Positions 7,983 to 16,301 of a DNA stretch of 64,000 nucleotides are shown in pieces. Every line of letters starts with the position of its first letter. The stretch's first letter is position 1. Location: assembly GCA_910583605.1 (NCBI GenBank), contig CAJTXN010000013.1, positions 1-64,000 on the forward strand. Reading direction: 5' to 3'. The stretch comes from an uncultured Lachnospiraceae bacterium (GTDB lineage: Bacteria > Bacillota > Clostridia > Lachnospirales > Lachnospiraceae). The notes beneath the pieces are model-generated. The model was given only the letters and a program-made list of their open reading frames with translations, was not told the origin of the DNA and made no database searches. The position numbers were made by a program, and so were the translations under genes.

Positions 7983-8654
7983 ATGTTAGCAATCCTATTC
8001 ATTGAGATGCAGTGGTTAAAAGAAAATCGTACACCGAGTGGCGCTGTTCAGAGGCAGAAATATTATGAACCGGTGAGAATTGAAGATGGGATAAATCTCT
8101 CGGGGAAGGGTATTTTTTTAAAGAAATGCAGTTATTGCCAATACGGGAATTCCGTTTTATCGGAACAAAGATTTTCTGACAGACTGGATGAAAAGTTATA
8201 TGAAGAAGGTTTGGGAAAGGCATTTACCGGCACTGATGAGCGGGAGCAGAGACTGGCGGGATTGAGAACAAAAAGAATACAAAAAGACAGAGGTACGTTT
8301 TACAATATTGAAAATATTGACGTTCCCTGTATTACAATCAGTGAGGAACAGGCAAATTGTTATCGTATAAAATGGTTTGATTCCGGAGAAGGGATGCCAA
8401 AGCGCAGGGGAGGCAATGAGGATTTATATAAAAAAGGGATGAAACTGGCAGGGCGACCGAATGTGTTAAATGAAACGGCATTTGTATTAGAGGAAGGGAA
8501 AGCCGGTCTGTTAAAATATAATTACCGCTATACGTCATATCATGGACAATGGTATAAATGTTACTATGTATATATTGTAAATGATAATCTGACACAGGAT
8601 GTTTTTGTAAGAACATATGATTATGTGTATGATCAGATGGCAGATTTATTTTAA
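7983..8654 (+). CDS. Unidentified 223-residue protein
   Basis: ATG 7983 is chosen because it follows a purine-rich GAGGAAAAGG; the frame stays open further upstream to 7788 but that part is not protein-like. There is no signal peptide or membrane segment. One CxxC pair (KCSYCQYGN) is near residue 50 and the C-terminal third is rich in Tyr (NYRYTSYHGQWYKCYYVYIVND). It sits directly upstream of the LRR gene with a 19-bp gap and is probably cotranscribed. I do not recognise its family. The block of LRR, ankyrin and SUFU proteins downstream suggests an immunity-like or accessory role, which is inference only. Confidence 0.65.
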   Translation: MLAILFIEMQWLKENRTPSGAVQRQKYYEPVRIEDGINLSGKGIFLKKCSYCQYGNSVLSEQRFSDRLDEKLYEEGLGKAFTGTDEREQRLAGLRTKRIQKDRGTFYNIENIDVPCITISEEQANCYRIKWFDSGEGMPKRRGGNEDLYKKGMKLAGRPNVLNETAFVLEEGKAGLLKYNYRYTSYHGQWYKCYYVYIVNDNLTQDVFVRTYDYVYDQMADLF

Positions 8655-8673
8655 ATCATTAGGAGGATTTTGA

Positions 8674-9537
8674 ATGAAGGCTTATTACAGTGACGGAAGA
8701 GGACGTTATGGTACAGGGGAAAGCTATGATTATTTTTGGCAGTATGAAGATGAACCGGTAGAAATATGTACAAGTTTGGATGGTTTATGGACATACACAG
8801 AGACCGGTGAGGGAATATCACTTTTGCGTTACAACGGCAATCAGATACATATTGATATTCCGGGTGTTGTGAACGGTAAAAAAACGGTTTCACTGGAATG
8901 CACATTTGACGGTTTTTATGAACTGAAAAGTGTAACGGTTCCGGAAGGGATTATTACAATTTCCGGAGGATTTTATGGCTGTGAAGGATTGGAGACGGTG
9001 TCGCTTCCTGGGAGCATCAGGGATTTGGAGCATGCGTTTGAGTGCTGTTATTCTTTGAAAACCCTTGTGCTTCCACCTGATGCAAAGTATTTTGACTATG
9101 CATTTTCGGGGACCCGGATTGAGACCATGGAATTTCCGGAAGGAGCGGAAGATATCTCCCATTCTTTTATAGAGTCCCAATATCTGAAATCCGTTTTTAT
9201 TCCGAAAAGTGTAACAGCTTTATATGAAGCATTTGAGGATTGCGAGACTTTGGAACATGTGGTTATTGAGGAAGGAGTTACGTCCATTGATGACTATGCA
9301 TTTTTTCATTGTCTGTCGCTTAAGGAATTAGTGATTCCGAAAAGTGTTGTTCAATTTGGAGAGAAATGTGTGGGTTATATGGAAATTCGGGAGTATCTTC
9401 CACCGGACCGGTCTGCATATCGGATGAAGGGAGAGCAGATCATTCCGGGATTTAAGATTAAGGGAGTTCGGGGCTCTGCTGCGGAGAGGTATGCAGAGGA
9501 AAACGGGATTACGTTCGAGGCGGTGACGGACAATTGA
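8674..9537 (+). CDS. BspA-like leucine-rich repeat protein
   Basis: This 287-residue protein has about six LRR_5 repeats with the typical pattern of a conserved Tyr/Phe and Cys followed by LKxVxxPxxV (for example FYGCEGLETVSLP, FEDCETLEHVVI, FHCLSLKELVIPKSV). It ends in the common cap GSAAERYAEENGITFEAV. Start ATG 8674 follows an AGGAGG site. Unlike surface BspA proteins it has no signal peptide, membrane anchor or cell-wall-binding repeats, so it is predicted to be cytoplasmic. It overlaps the next gene by four bases, suggesting coupled translation. A protein-binding scaffold role is likely; the partner is unknown. Confidence 0.88.
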   Translation: MKAYYSDGRGRYGTGESYDYFWQYEDEPVEICTSLDGLWTYTETGEGISLLRYNGNQIHIDIPGVVNGKKTVSLECTFDGFYELKSVTVPEGIITISGGFYGCEGLETVSLPGSIRDLEHAFECCYSLKTLVLPPDAKYFDYAFSGTRIETMEFPEGAEDISHSFIESQYLKSVFIPKSVTALYEAFEDCETLEHVVIEEGVTSIDDYAFFHCLSLKELVIPKSVVQFGEKCVGYMEIREYLPPDRSAYRMKGEQIIPGFKIKGVRGSAAERYAEENGITFEAVTDN

Positions 9538-10454
9538 TAGTGAGTGCAAGCCGCAGAACGGATATACCGTGTTATTATTCGGAATGGTTTTGTAATCGCA
9601 TAAAAGAAGGTTTTTTATATGTTCGGAATCCCATGAATTTTCATCAGGTAAGCAGGATTGATTTGTCTCCACATATCGTTGATTGTATTGTATTTTGGAC
9701 AAAGAATCCAAAACCAATGATGAGCCGGCTGGAAGAATTAGACAAATATAAATATTATTTTCAATTTACACTTACCGGATATGGACGGGATATAGAACCC
9801 TTTGTTCCGCATAAAAAGAAGGAAATGATTCCGGTTTTTCAGAAATTATCATATCAGATAGGAAGCAGCAGAGTAATCTGGAGATATGATCCAATCTTAT
9901 TTAATGAGATTTATACAGAAGAATATCATATTAAGGCTTTTGGACAGATTGCCCGGGCTTTAAAAGGATATACGAAAAAATGTGTTATCAGTTTTGTAGA
10001 TATTTATTTAAAAAATAAAAGGAATATGACTGCTTTAAAAGTGTATGAGAAAGAACAGGCGGAACTGGAAGCTTTTGCAGCAAAATTAAGTGAAATTTCA
10101 CATCAAAACGGGATACGGATTGCATCCTGTGCAGAAAAATTTGATCTGGCGAAATATGGAATTGAGCATAACTGCTGTATTGATAAATCACTGATTGAAG
10201 AAATCACCGGATATAAAATTCAGTCATTCAAAGATAAAAACCAGCGAATAGAATGCGGCTGCATGGAAAGTGTTGAAATCGGAGCTTATGATACCTGTCA
10301 AAACGGCTGCAAGTATTGCTATGCAAATAAAAACGCCAAAATTGTTGAAAAAAACAGTTATGGTTATGATGCGGATTCTCCTTTGCTTTGTGGAAAAATT
10401 ACAGAAGGAGATAAAATTACGGAACGGAAGTTAAAATCATTCAAAATTTTTTAA
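9534..10454 (+). CDS. DUF1848 family protein with Cys-rich cluster
   Basis: This 306-residue protein starts with TTG, overlapping the LRR stop (TTGA). It opens SASRRTDIPCYYSEWF and contains FWTKNPKP, both diagnostic of DUF1848. Near the C-terminus, ECGCMESVEIGAYDTCQNGCKYCYANKN holds a CxxxCxxC cluster like those that bind a radical-SAM 4Fe-4S centre, though placed unusually late in the protein. No function is established for the family. A metal-cluster-dependent activity is suggested by the cysteines but not shown. It is translationally coupled to the LRR gene, which is an unusual partner. Confidence 0.85.
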   Translation: MIVSASRRTDIPCYYSEWFCNRIKEGFLYVRNPMNFHQVSRIDLSPHIVDCIVFWTKNPKPMMSRLEELDKYKYYFQFTLTGYGRDIEPFVPHKKKEMIPVFQKLSYQIGSSRVIWRYDPILFNEIYTEEYHIKAFGQIARALKGYTKKCVISFVDIYLKNKRNMTALKVYEKEQAELEAFAAKLSEISHQNGIRIASCAEKFDLAKYGIEHNCCIDKSLIEEITGYKIQSFKDKNQRIECGCMESVEIGAYDTCQNGCKYCYANKNAKIVEKNSYGYDADSPLLCGKITEGDKITERKLKSFKIF

Positions 10455-10565
10455 AACAGCTTCAATCTCATTGGTAGACGAAAAAAGGCATCCACTACAA
10501 TATTTAAATATGAATCTTTTCGTTAGAATAATATTAATATTTATTATGGAAATATGTCATACAGG

Positions 10566-10594
10566 TTTCAATTAATAAAATTATCTGTTATAAT
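10566..10594 (+). promoter_or_regulatory. Promoter-like sequence for the ankyrin gene
   Basis: TTTCAA (10566-10571), a 17-bp spacer and TATAAT (10589-10594) lie 33 bp upstream of the ankyrin start. An AAAGAGGTG ribosome binding site precedes the ATG. Confidence 0.55.
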
Positions 10595-10626
10595 TATCAT
10601 ATTATAACTATAAAGAGGTGTAAACG

Positions 10627-13113
10627 ATGACAGACGAAAAAGAACTGACTGATTTAATTACTAAAACCGGAGAAGCATATTTCAGAAACGATACCGAGGA
10701 AGGTAACCGCTATGCAAAAGAACTTCTGCATAAACTGGATTTTTCGGAAAGAAGAGACCAGAATATCATGGTGCAGGTACTTGGACATGCCCTTGTGAGA
10801 CATGATGAATTTTGTATTCTGGATGAATTAAAAGATGCGGGATTTGACTTTGGCATGAAATTGGCAAATGGATCCACAATAGCTGCTTTCTTTTCAAAAT
10901 ATCCGAAATTTAATACGGATGACAGGGTATATAAGAAAATAGAAGAACTGGGCGGAGGTTCTGTTGCAGGAGTAATTGCGGCAGAGAGGCTGCTGAAACT
11001 GATGGCAGATAATCTATCCCATTATAATCTGTGGTGGGAAGCGGAACAAATGTTTACAGACCCACAGTGCAGGATTGCTTCAGAAGAATTAAACGAAGCG
11101 GTTCTGGCAAACAGCAGGAATATTACAAAGGAGTCAGCGGAAATAACGGATAAAACGGGATTAACGGTGTTGCATCATCTGGTATGGCATAATTATCCGG
11201 AAGCCGTAGAGATTTTACTGAAAAACGGAGTAAACCCGGACATCCGGGGAGGAATGGGGGAAGCAGGGCAGGCGGCGGAAGCGTATCTGGATATAACACC
11301 GCTTCATTTGGCCTGCTATATGGGTAATTATAAAATGGCAAAGCTGCTGACCGATCATGGGGCAGATACCACGCTTTGTGATAAGCAGGGCAGAAACGCT
11401 TACCATTATCTTGCCTGTATGTTTTATGAAAATATAAAGAATAACTGGACCGGTCAGAGAAAGAGCGTAAAGCAGAGACAGGAGATTTTTCCTCTGCTTC
11501 AATGCGATATAAATGCACAGGATAACGAAGGATTTTCGCCGTTGCTGCAGCTTCTTAAAAACAGAAACAGTTTGCTTTCCATGAATCTTCTGCAGCAATT
11601 TATAGACCGGGGAGCGGATGTAAATGCGACAGACAGCAGCGGCAATTCGGCTCTTATGACAGCGGCAATGTATAATCAGATCACCGCAGCTATCCGGCTG
11701 ATAAAGAATAAAAGTCCTCTGAATCTCCAAAATAATGAAGGCGATACCGTTCTGCATATATCGGTAAGGAAGGGAAATTTTGAAATATCCTATATGCTCG
11801 TGGATGCCGGAGCAGATTGTCAGATTGCAAATAACGGAGGCGAAACGGCGGCTGAAATGATTGAAAACGGTTATCGGGAGGAATTAAAGAGCCGCATTGG
11901 AAAAAAACGTTCTCCGGCGCCGAAAGAACTTATCCGCATTATTGAAACAACATTTTTTCAATGTGAGTCCTCAGAAAAAGATAATCTGGAATTTGGTCTT
12001 TATCTGGCAGAAAAACTTTTAAGGGAAATTGATGAGGACGATGATGATGAACTGGCGTGTGTCATTGAAATTCTTCGGGGCGCATTAAGAGAAGATGAAG
12101 AATGCCGGATACTGGATTATATCATGAAAGCAGGATTTGACTTTGATATGCCAATCTGTTATCAGAGAAGTATTACCAATATACGTGATTATTGTCTGAG
12201 AAACTTATATGAGTCCAGAGTCGTAAAAAAACTTTCGGATTTGGGAACGGATATGAACAGCGCAATAATAAAAGGAAAAACACCTGCCAATATTGTTGCG
12301 GGCATTGGTAAACGTCATACATTTTTTGGCGAAGAAGATGAAGAATATTATGCGGAATCCGCCCGGTACTTTGACCGTGAATCCATGGAAGCACTGGATG
12401 ATGAAGGAATTGCGGCTGTTCATCAGGCGGCAAAAAATGACCATATTGAAATGATGAAGGTCATGATTGACAAAGGTGTTGATATTAATATTACGGAGGA
12501 TGCTCCGCAGGAAATCGGTACAACTCCTCTTCATATTGCATGTATCCATGGCAATACAAGAATGGTGAAGCTGCTGATGGATTCCGGTGCGGATGATTCC
12601 ATGAAGACCTCGTTGGGAGAAACGCCGGCGCATTTTGTTGTACAGATGAAACAGCGTTATAAAGAGCTGGAACCGAAAGTGCGGGCTGAAATGCTGGAAG
12701 CATTATCAGATATTGATACACCGCGAAATGACGGAAAAACACCGATTATTCTTCTGCAGAACATGGATTACAGTATGGTATGCGAGCTTACCTTATTGCT
12801 GATTGACCGGGATGTGGATTTAAACCGTGCGGATAATAACGGAAATACCGTACTGTTGGCCCACATAGATAATGTATGCAATAAGGATATTGTGAAAGAA
12901 CTGATTCGGGCAGGGGCAGATGTGAATGCGAAAAATAATGCCGGGGATACAGCATTACATCTTGCGCTTAGATACGGTAAAAGTGATGTGGCACGTTTCC
13001 TTATTAAAAAAGGTGCGGATTACAATGTTGCCAATAACAGGGGCGAAATTCCAATGGAGATAGCCGCAGCAAAGGGAGATGAAACGGTGCTTGCCCTGAT
13101 GATAGAGGATTAA
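10627..13113 (+). CDS. Large ankyrin-repeat protein with an internal duplication
   Basis: This 828-residue soluble protein has many ankyrin repeats recognisable as TPLHLA, TALHLAL, LIxxGADVN and similar. The protein is built as two halves. Residues about 20-75 (YAKELLHKLDF, LGHALVRHDEFCILDELKDAGFDF) are mirrored at about 455-510 (LAEKLLREID, LRGALREDEECRILDYIMKAGFDF), and each is followed by an irregular stretch and then ankyrin repeats. There is no signal peptide. Ankyrin repeats bind proteins, and in bacteria they often accompany toxin or immunity genes. The HAD phosphatase follows after 7 bp, so the two are likely cotranscribed. The partner is unknown. Confidence 0.92.
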   Translation: MTDEKELTDLITKTGEAYFRNDTEEGNRYAKELLHKLDFSERRDQNIMVQVLGHALVRHDEFCILDELKDAGFDFGMKLANGSTIAAFFSKYPKFNTDDRVYKKIEELGGGSVAGVIAAERLLKLMADNLSHYNLWWEAEQMFTDPQCRIASEELNEAVLANSRNITKESAEITDKTGLTVLHHLVWHNYPEAVEILLKNGVNPDIRGGMGEAGQAAEAYLDITPLHLACYMGNYKMAKLLTDHGADTTLCDKQGRNAYHYLACMFYENIKNNWTGQRKSVKQRQEIFPLLQCDINAQDNEGFSPLLQLLKNRNSLLSMNLLQQFIDRGADVNATDSSGNSALMTAAMYNQITAAIRLIKNKSPLNLQNNEGDTVLHISVRKGNFEISYMLVDAGADCQIANNGGETAAEMIENGYREELKSRIGKKRSPAPKELIRIIETTFFQCESSEKDNLEFGLYLAEKLLREIDEDDDDELACVIEILRGALREDEECRILDYIMKAGFDFDMPICYQRSITNIRDYCLRNLYESRVVKKLSDLGTDMNSAIIKGKTPANIVAGIGKRHTFFGEEDEEYYAESARYFDRESMEALDDEGIAAVHQAAKNDHIEMMKVMIDKGVDINITEDAPQEIGTTPLHIACIHGNTRMVKLLMDSGADDSMKTSLGETPAHFVVQMKQRYKELEPKVRAEMLEALSDIDTPRNDGKTPIILLQNMDYSMVCELTLLLIDRDVDLNRADNNGNTVLLAHIDNVCNKDIVKELIRAGADVNAKNNAGDTALHLALRYGKSDVARFLIKKGADYNVANNRGEIPMEIAAAKGDETVLALMIED

Positions 13114-13120
13114 TGACAAA

Positions 13121-13942
13121 ATGATGAAAACACTTTATGTAACGGATTTGGACGGAACATTGTTAAATTCAAAGGATTATATCAGTAATTATAGTATTAA
13201 TATAATAAATAATCTGGTAGAACAGGGAATGATATTTACATATGCCACTGCAAGGTCTCTGGTATCTGCATCTGTTGTTGCTGAGGGACTGTCAGCTAAG
13301 ATACCGGTTATTGCGTATAATGGAGCATTCATTCTGAATCCATCTACAGGTGAAATAATTTCTTCTGCTTTTTTTACAAAAGAAGAGACGGACAGAATTA
13401 TTGACTGTATGAACAGATATCAGATATATCCATTGGTATATTCCTATATAAACGGTATAGAGAAGGTTTCATGGATTACCACAGAAGAAAATGAAGGAAT
13501 CCGATATTATCTTACAAAACGAAAAGGGGATAAAAGATTCCGGCCTCTGCGCAACCCGGTGGGCTTATATGACGGACAGATATTTTATTTTACGTGTATC
13601 GGAGAACAGGAGAAACTTCTTCCACTCTATGATGAATTTCGTGAGGATAGAAATTATACCTGTACACTGCAGAAGGAATTATATCGGCCGGAGTATTGGT
13701 GTGAAATCATGCCAAGACAGGCGACAAAGGCAAATGCCATAAAAACATTAAAGGGGCTGTGGCAGTGTGACAGAGTTGTTTCTTTTGGAGATGGGATTAA
13801 TGATATTCCAATGTTTCAGATATCCGACGAATGTTATGCCGTAAAAAATGCAGTGGAGGAATTAAAAAATATGGCTACCAGCGTCATTGGAAGCAATGAC
13901 AGTGACGGGGTAGCGAAGTGGTTGTTGGAGCATGTGGAATAA
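13121..13942 (+). CDS. HAD-superfamily (Cof-type) hydrolase
   Basis: This 273-residue phosphatase of the Cof/YbiV class has the nucleophile motif DLDGTLLNS near the N-terminus, a type-IIB cap in the middle, a conserved Lys in the third motif region (ATKANAIKTL) and the closing motif SFGDGINDIPMF. Family members dephosphorylate small sugar phosphates or cofactors; the substrate cannot be inferred. It follows the ankyrin gene by 7 bp and precedes the SUFU gene, so it is probably part of the same transcript. An ATG three bases downstream is an equally good start. Confidence 0.9.
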   Translation: MMKTLYVTDLDGTLLNSKDYISNYSINIINNLVEQGMIFTYATARSLVSASVVAEGLSAKIPVIAYNGAFILNPSTGEIISSAFFTKEETDRIIDCMNRYQIYPLVYSYINGIEKVSWITTEENEGIRYYLTKRKGDKRFRPLRNPVGLYDGQIFYFTCIGEQEKLLPLYDEFREDRNYTCTLQKELYRPEYWCEIMPRQATKANAIKTLKGLWQCDRVVSFGDGINDIPMFQISDECYAVKNAVEELKNMATSVIGSNDSDGVAKWLLEHVE

Positions 13943-13965
13943 CTTTGTTTAAGGAGGAAGTAAAA

Positions 13966-15048
13966 ATGTCGGATTCAAATATTATCTTGGAAAGTTGGTC
14001 GCCGGTTTGTGATATTCAGGCTTTTGTGGAGGAAAGTGAAAAGTGTTATTATTTTTATCTGTGGATTCATCCGGGCAGCGAAAAGGCATATATAAAAAGC
14101 TGCTGGATATGTAATGCGGCTGCGGCACCGGAAAAAATTGATACCGAAGCAATGAAAGAAGGTCTTGCACCGGCCATGCCGAAACAATATATTTCTCATG
14201 CTGATGGGGGAATCCGATTGAATCCGGAAGACTTGTCAATTGTGTGGTTTGAAGAAGGAGATGCCGCAGCACTTTTTGAAAGAGAACGATTGCTTTGTGT
14301 TATTCCGGGCTGGAGTGGATATAAGGATTTTAACGGGTATTCCAGATATGCGGTGGGAATGGCACCTTATGCATGGGAATTGACAGATGCAGAGGAGGTC
14401 CTTCTGAAACGAGCAGAAAAAAGCCGGGAATTTTGGGATTATTTTGAAGGCGAATATTGGGAGGATATACAACAAGCACATATTCAGGCATTAGAAGCAT
14501 TTTTCGGCAACTATGAGAAATATTTCGCAATTGATGGAGAAACATTTCCGCCAAAGGCATTAGTGACCGGAGAGAAAGAGGGTATCTGCTATGGAATTAC
14601 TGCAGGAGTCAGTTTAATTCCCATGCCGCAGGTAGAACAGTATTATAATGAAGAAGCTTCTGACTTCAGAAGAATAGAGATTGGATTTGCTGCATCTGCA
14701 GCACAGCAGGATATCTGTATGAAAATGTATTCGTTTATATCTGCAATCTCTGCCTTACCTTGGAATGAAATCAGCTTTCTGGGACATGGTCATACAATAC
14801 CGTGCGATGGGATTGAGGGATTTAGTGCCGTATGGCTTTTGAATTCACGTCTGATTCCTGAGATTGCGGCTCCGGATTATGTGGATTTTATGGGGGATAA
14901 AATCAATCAGCTTTGGGTGGTTCCGTTAAAACAGGAGGAATATGAGACCGTCCGGGAACTTGGAGTGGATGAAGTACTGAAACGGATGGGAGAGGATGTA
15001 AAGAGGATATATATATTTGACGGGCAGGGAAAGTTTGGGAGATTATAG
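13966..15048 (+). CDS. SUFU (suppressor of fused) domain protein
   Basis: This 360-residue protein starts at ATG 13966, which has an AAGGAGG site 8 bp upstream; the frame is open further back into the preceding gene. The C-terminal half matches the bacterial SUFU domain: ISFLGHGHTIP, then WLLNSRLIPE and LWVVPLKQEEYETVRELGVDEVL. Bacterial SUFU proteins are common as immunity proteins in polymorphic-toxin loci. No toxin gene is visible here, so that role is inference. The N-terminal half is less typical and may be a second related domain. Confidence 0.85.
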   Translation: MSDSNIILESWSPVCDIQAFVEESEKCYYFYLWIHPGSEKAYIKSCWICNAAAAPEKIDTEAMKEGLAPAMPKQYISHADGGIRLNPEDLSIVWFEEGDAAALFERERLLCVIPGWSGYKDFNGYSRYAVGMAPYAWELTDAEEVLLKRAEKSREFWDYFEGEYWEDIQQAHIQALEAFFGNYEKYFAIDGETFPPKALVTGEKEGICYGITAGVSLIPMPQVEQYYNEEASDFRRIEIGFAASAAQQDICMKMYSFISAISALPWNEISFLGHGHTIPCDGIEGFSAVWLLNSRLIPEIAAPDYVDFMGDKINQLWVVPLKQEEYETVRELGVDEVLKRMGEDVKRIYIFDGQGKFGRL

Positions 15049-15157
15049 GACCTAATCCAAGGCTTGTTTGTTAAATTTTTTTGTAGTATAATGAATAATA
15101 AAAATAAGATATAAAAGAGTATGATTTCAACATCATTACTGATTGTTTAGAGGGAAC

Positions 15158-15779
15158 ATGGACAACGTATTTATAACAGATATTTTGATAAAAAATGTGA
15201 GACATTTAAGGAATGTACAGATTCCTTTATCAAAAGAAAAAATAAAACACTTAATGATTACCGGAAAAAATGGAAGCGGGAAAACCAGTGTGTTAAAAGC
15301 GTTGTCCATTTATTTGAATTCTATAGTAACAACAACTGATTTACGGCAGAATAAAGAGTGCTTGGAGAGTGATATAAATAATCTGACCAGAGCAAATGAA
15401 AATAAAGAAGAGTTGTATGAAATTATTGAACAAATTTGATGATGGTGCATTAAAATTAGAATTTGATGAAGATACATTTCACTTTAGTATACGGGAAACG
15501 GGGAGAGAAGTTTTTGATTTTAATACGCTTTCCAGCGGGTATGCGGCAGTGCTGGATATTGTGGTAGATATCATTATGCGTATGGAAAAAAGGACGAATA
15601 AGACATTTCAATTTATTGACTACAATATTTCCGAATATTCAGTTCATTGTATCCACACATTCACCTTTTATATTAAACAGTTTAGATAATGTTATTATTT
15701 ATGACCTTGAGAATCATCTTTTGGTTGAAAACGGATTGTCTGATGTACCATATGATGGCATTGTGGAAGGTTATTTGGG
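15158..15779 (+). pseudogene. Degenerate AAA/SMC-like ATPase (Septu PtuA-like)
   Basis: The first frame starts at ATG 15158 and contains a Walker A motif (GKNGSGKTS) after the usual NVRHLRNVQIPL start of AAA_15/AAA_21 defence ATPases. It stops near 15439. A second frame carries the ABC-like signature region (TLSSGYAAVLDIV), and a third carries the switch-histidine segment (FPNIQFIVSTHSPFILNSL). The Walker B segment between them is missing. At least two frameshifts and two deletions have thus destroyed the gene. An HNH fragment follows immediately, an arrangement typical of Septu and related ATPase-nuclease systems. Confidence 0.75.
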
Positions 15780-16247
15780 AAATATAAAGAGCGTAAATTT
15801 GATTGGAATAATTTGTTTTGGTCATGCGGGCATTGCAACAATGTGAAAAATCAAAAAAAGTATCAGAAGGGAATCCTGGATTGTTGTAAGACGGACCCGG
15901 AAGAGCATATATATTTTCGCTTGATTGATGATGAAGTTTCTGTTGCTGCCAGGCAGGAGTCCGATTCTTTTTCCGGATTGACGGCAGAACTTGTAAATGA
16001 AGTATTCAATATGAAAAATACCGGAATGAGAGTTTGTAAGAGTGATAGCAGGTTAAAAAAATTAAATTTTGAAATGAATGTTTTATACGACTATCTTGAA
16101 GAGATTAGAAAAACTCCAAATTCAAAAGTAACTTTAAGAAAACTAAAAGCTTTATTGAGAAGAGAAACAGCATTTGCAGCATTTAAAAGGTGTTATGTCA
16201 GAGAACATATAAAAGAATATCCTCAATTAGAGCAATATATTACATAG
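15780..16247 (+). pseudogene. HNH nuclease fragment (PtuB-like), 5'-truncated
   Basis: The frame reads KFDWNNLFWSCGHCNNVKNQK. The CGHCN knuckle is the second half of the Cys-containing HNH fold seen in PtuB and retron-associated nucleases. The upstream part that should carry the catalytic His (normally an EHY or EHF element) is absent because the ATPase remnant runs straight into this fragment. The remaining about 145 residues to TAG 16247 are an intact helical C-terminal domain. The nuclease is therefore expected to be inactive. Confidence 0.7.
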
Positions 16248-16257
16248 CAAAAAGTTT

Positions 16258-16285
16258 CCCTCTGTGTCTGGCACAGAGGGTTTTT
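16258..16285. terminator. Bidirectional intrinsic terminator
   Basis: A perfect 9-bp stem, CCCTCTGTG / CACAGAGGG, has a 5-base loop, with five T on the plus side and A-runs upstream. It separates the convergent nuclease remnant and MATE gene. Confidence 0.85.
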
Positions 16286-16301
16286 CTATAAGAAAATACA
16301 A

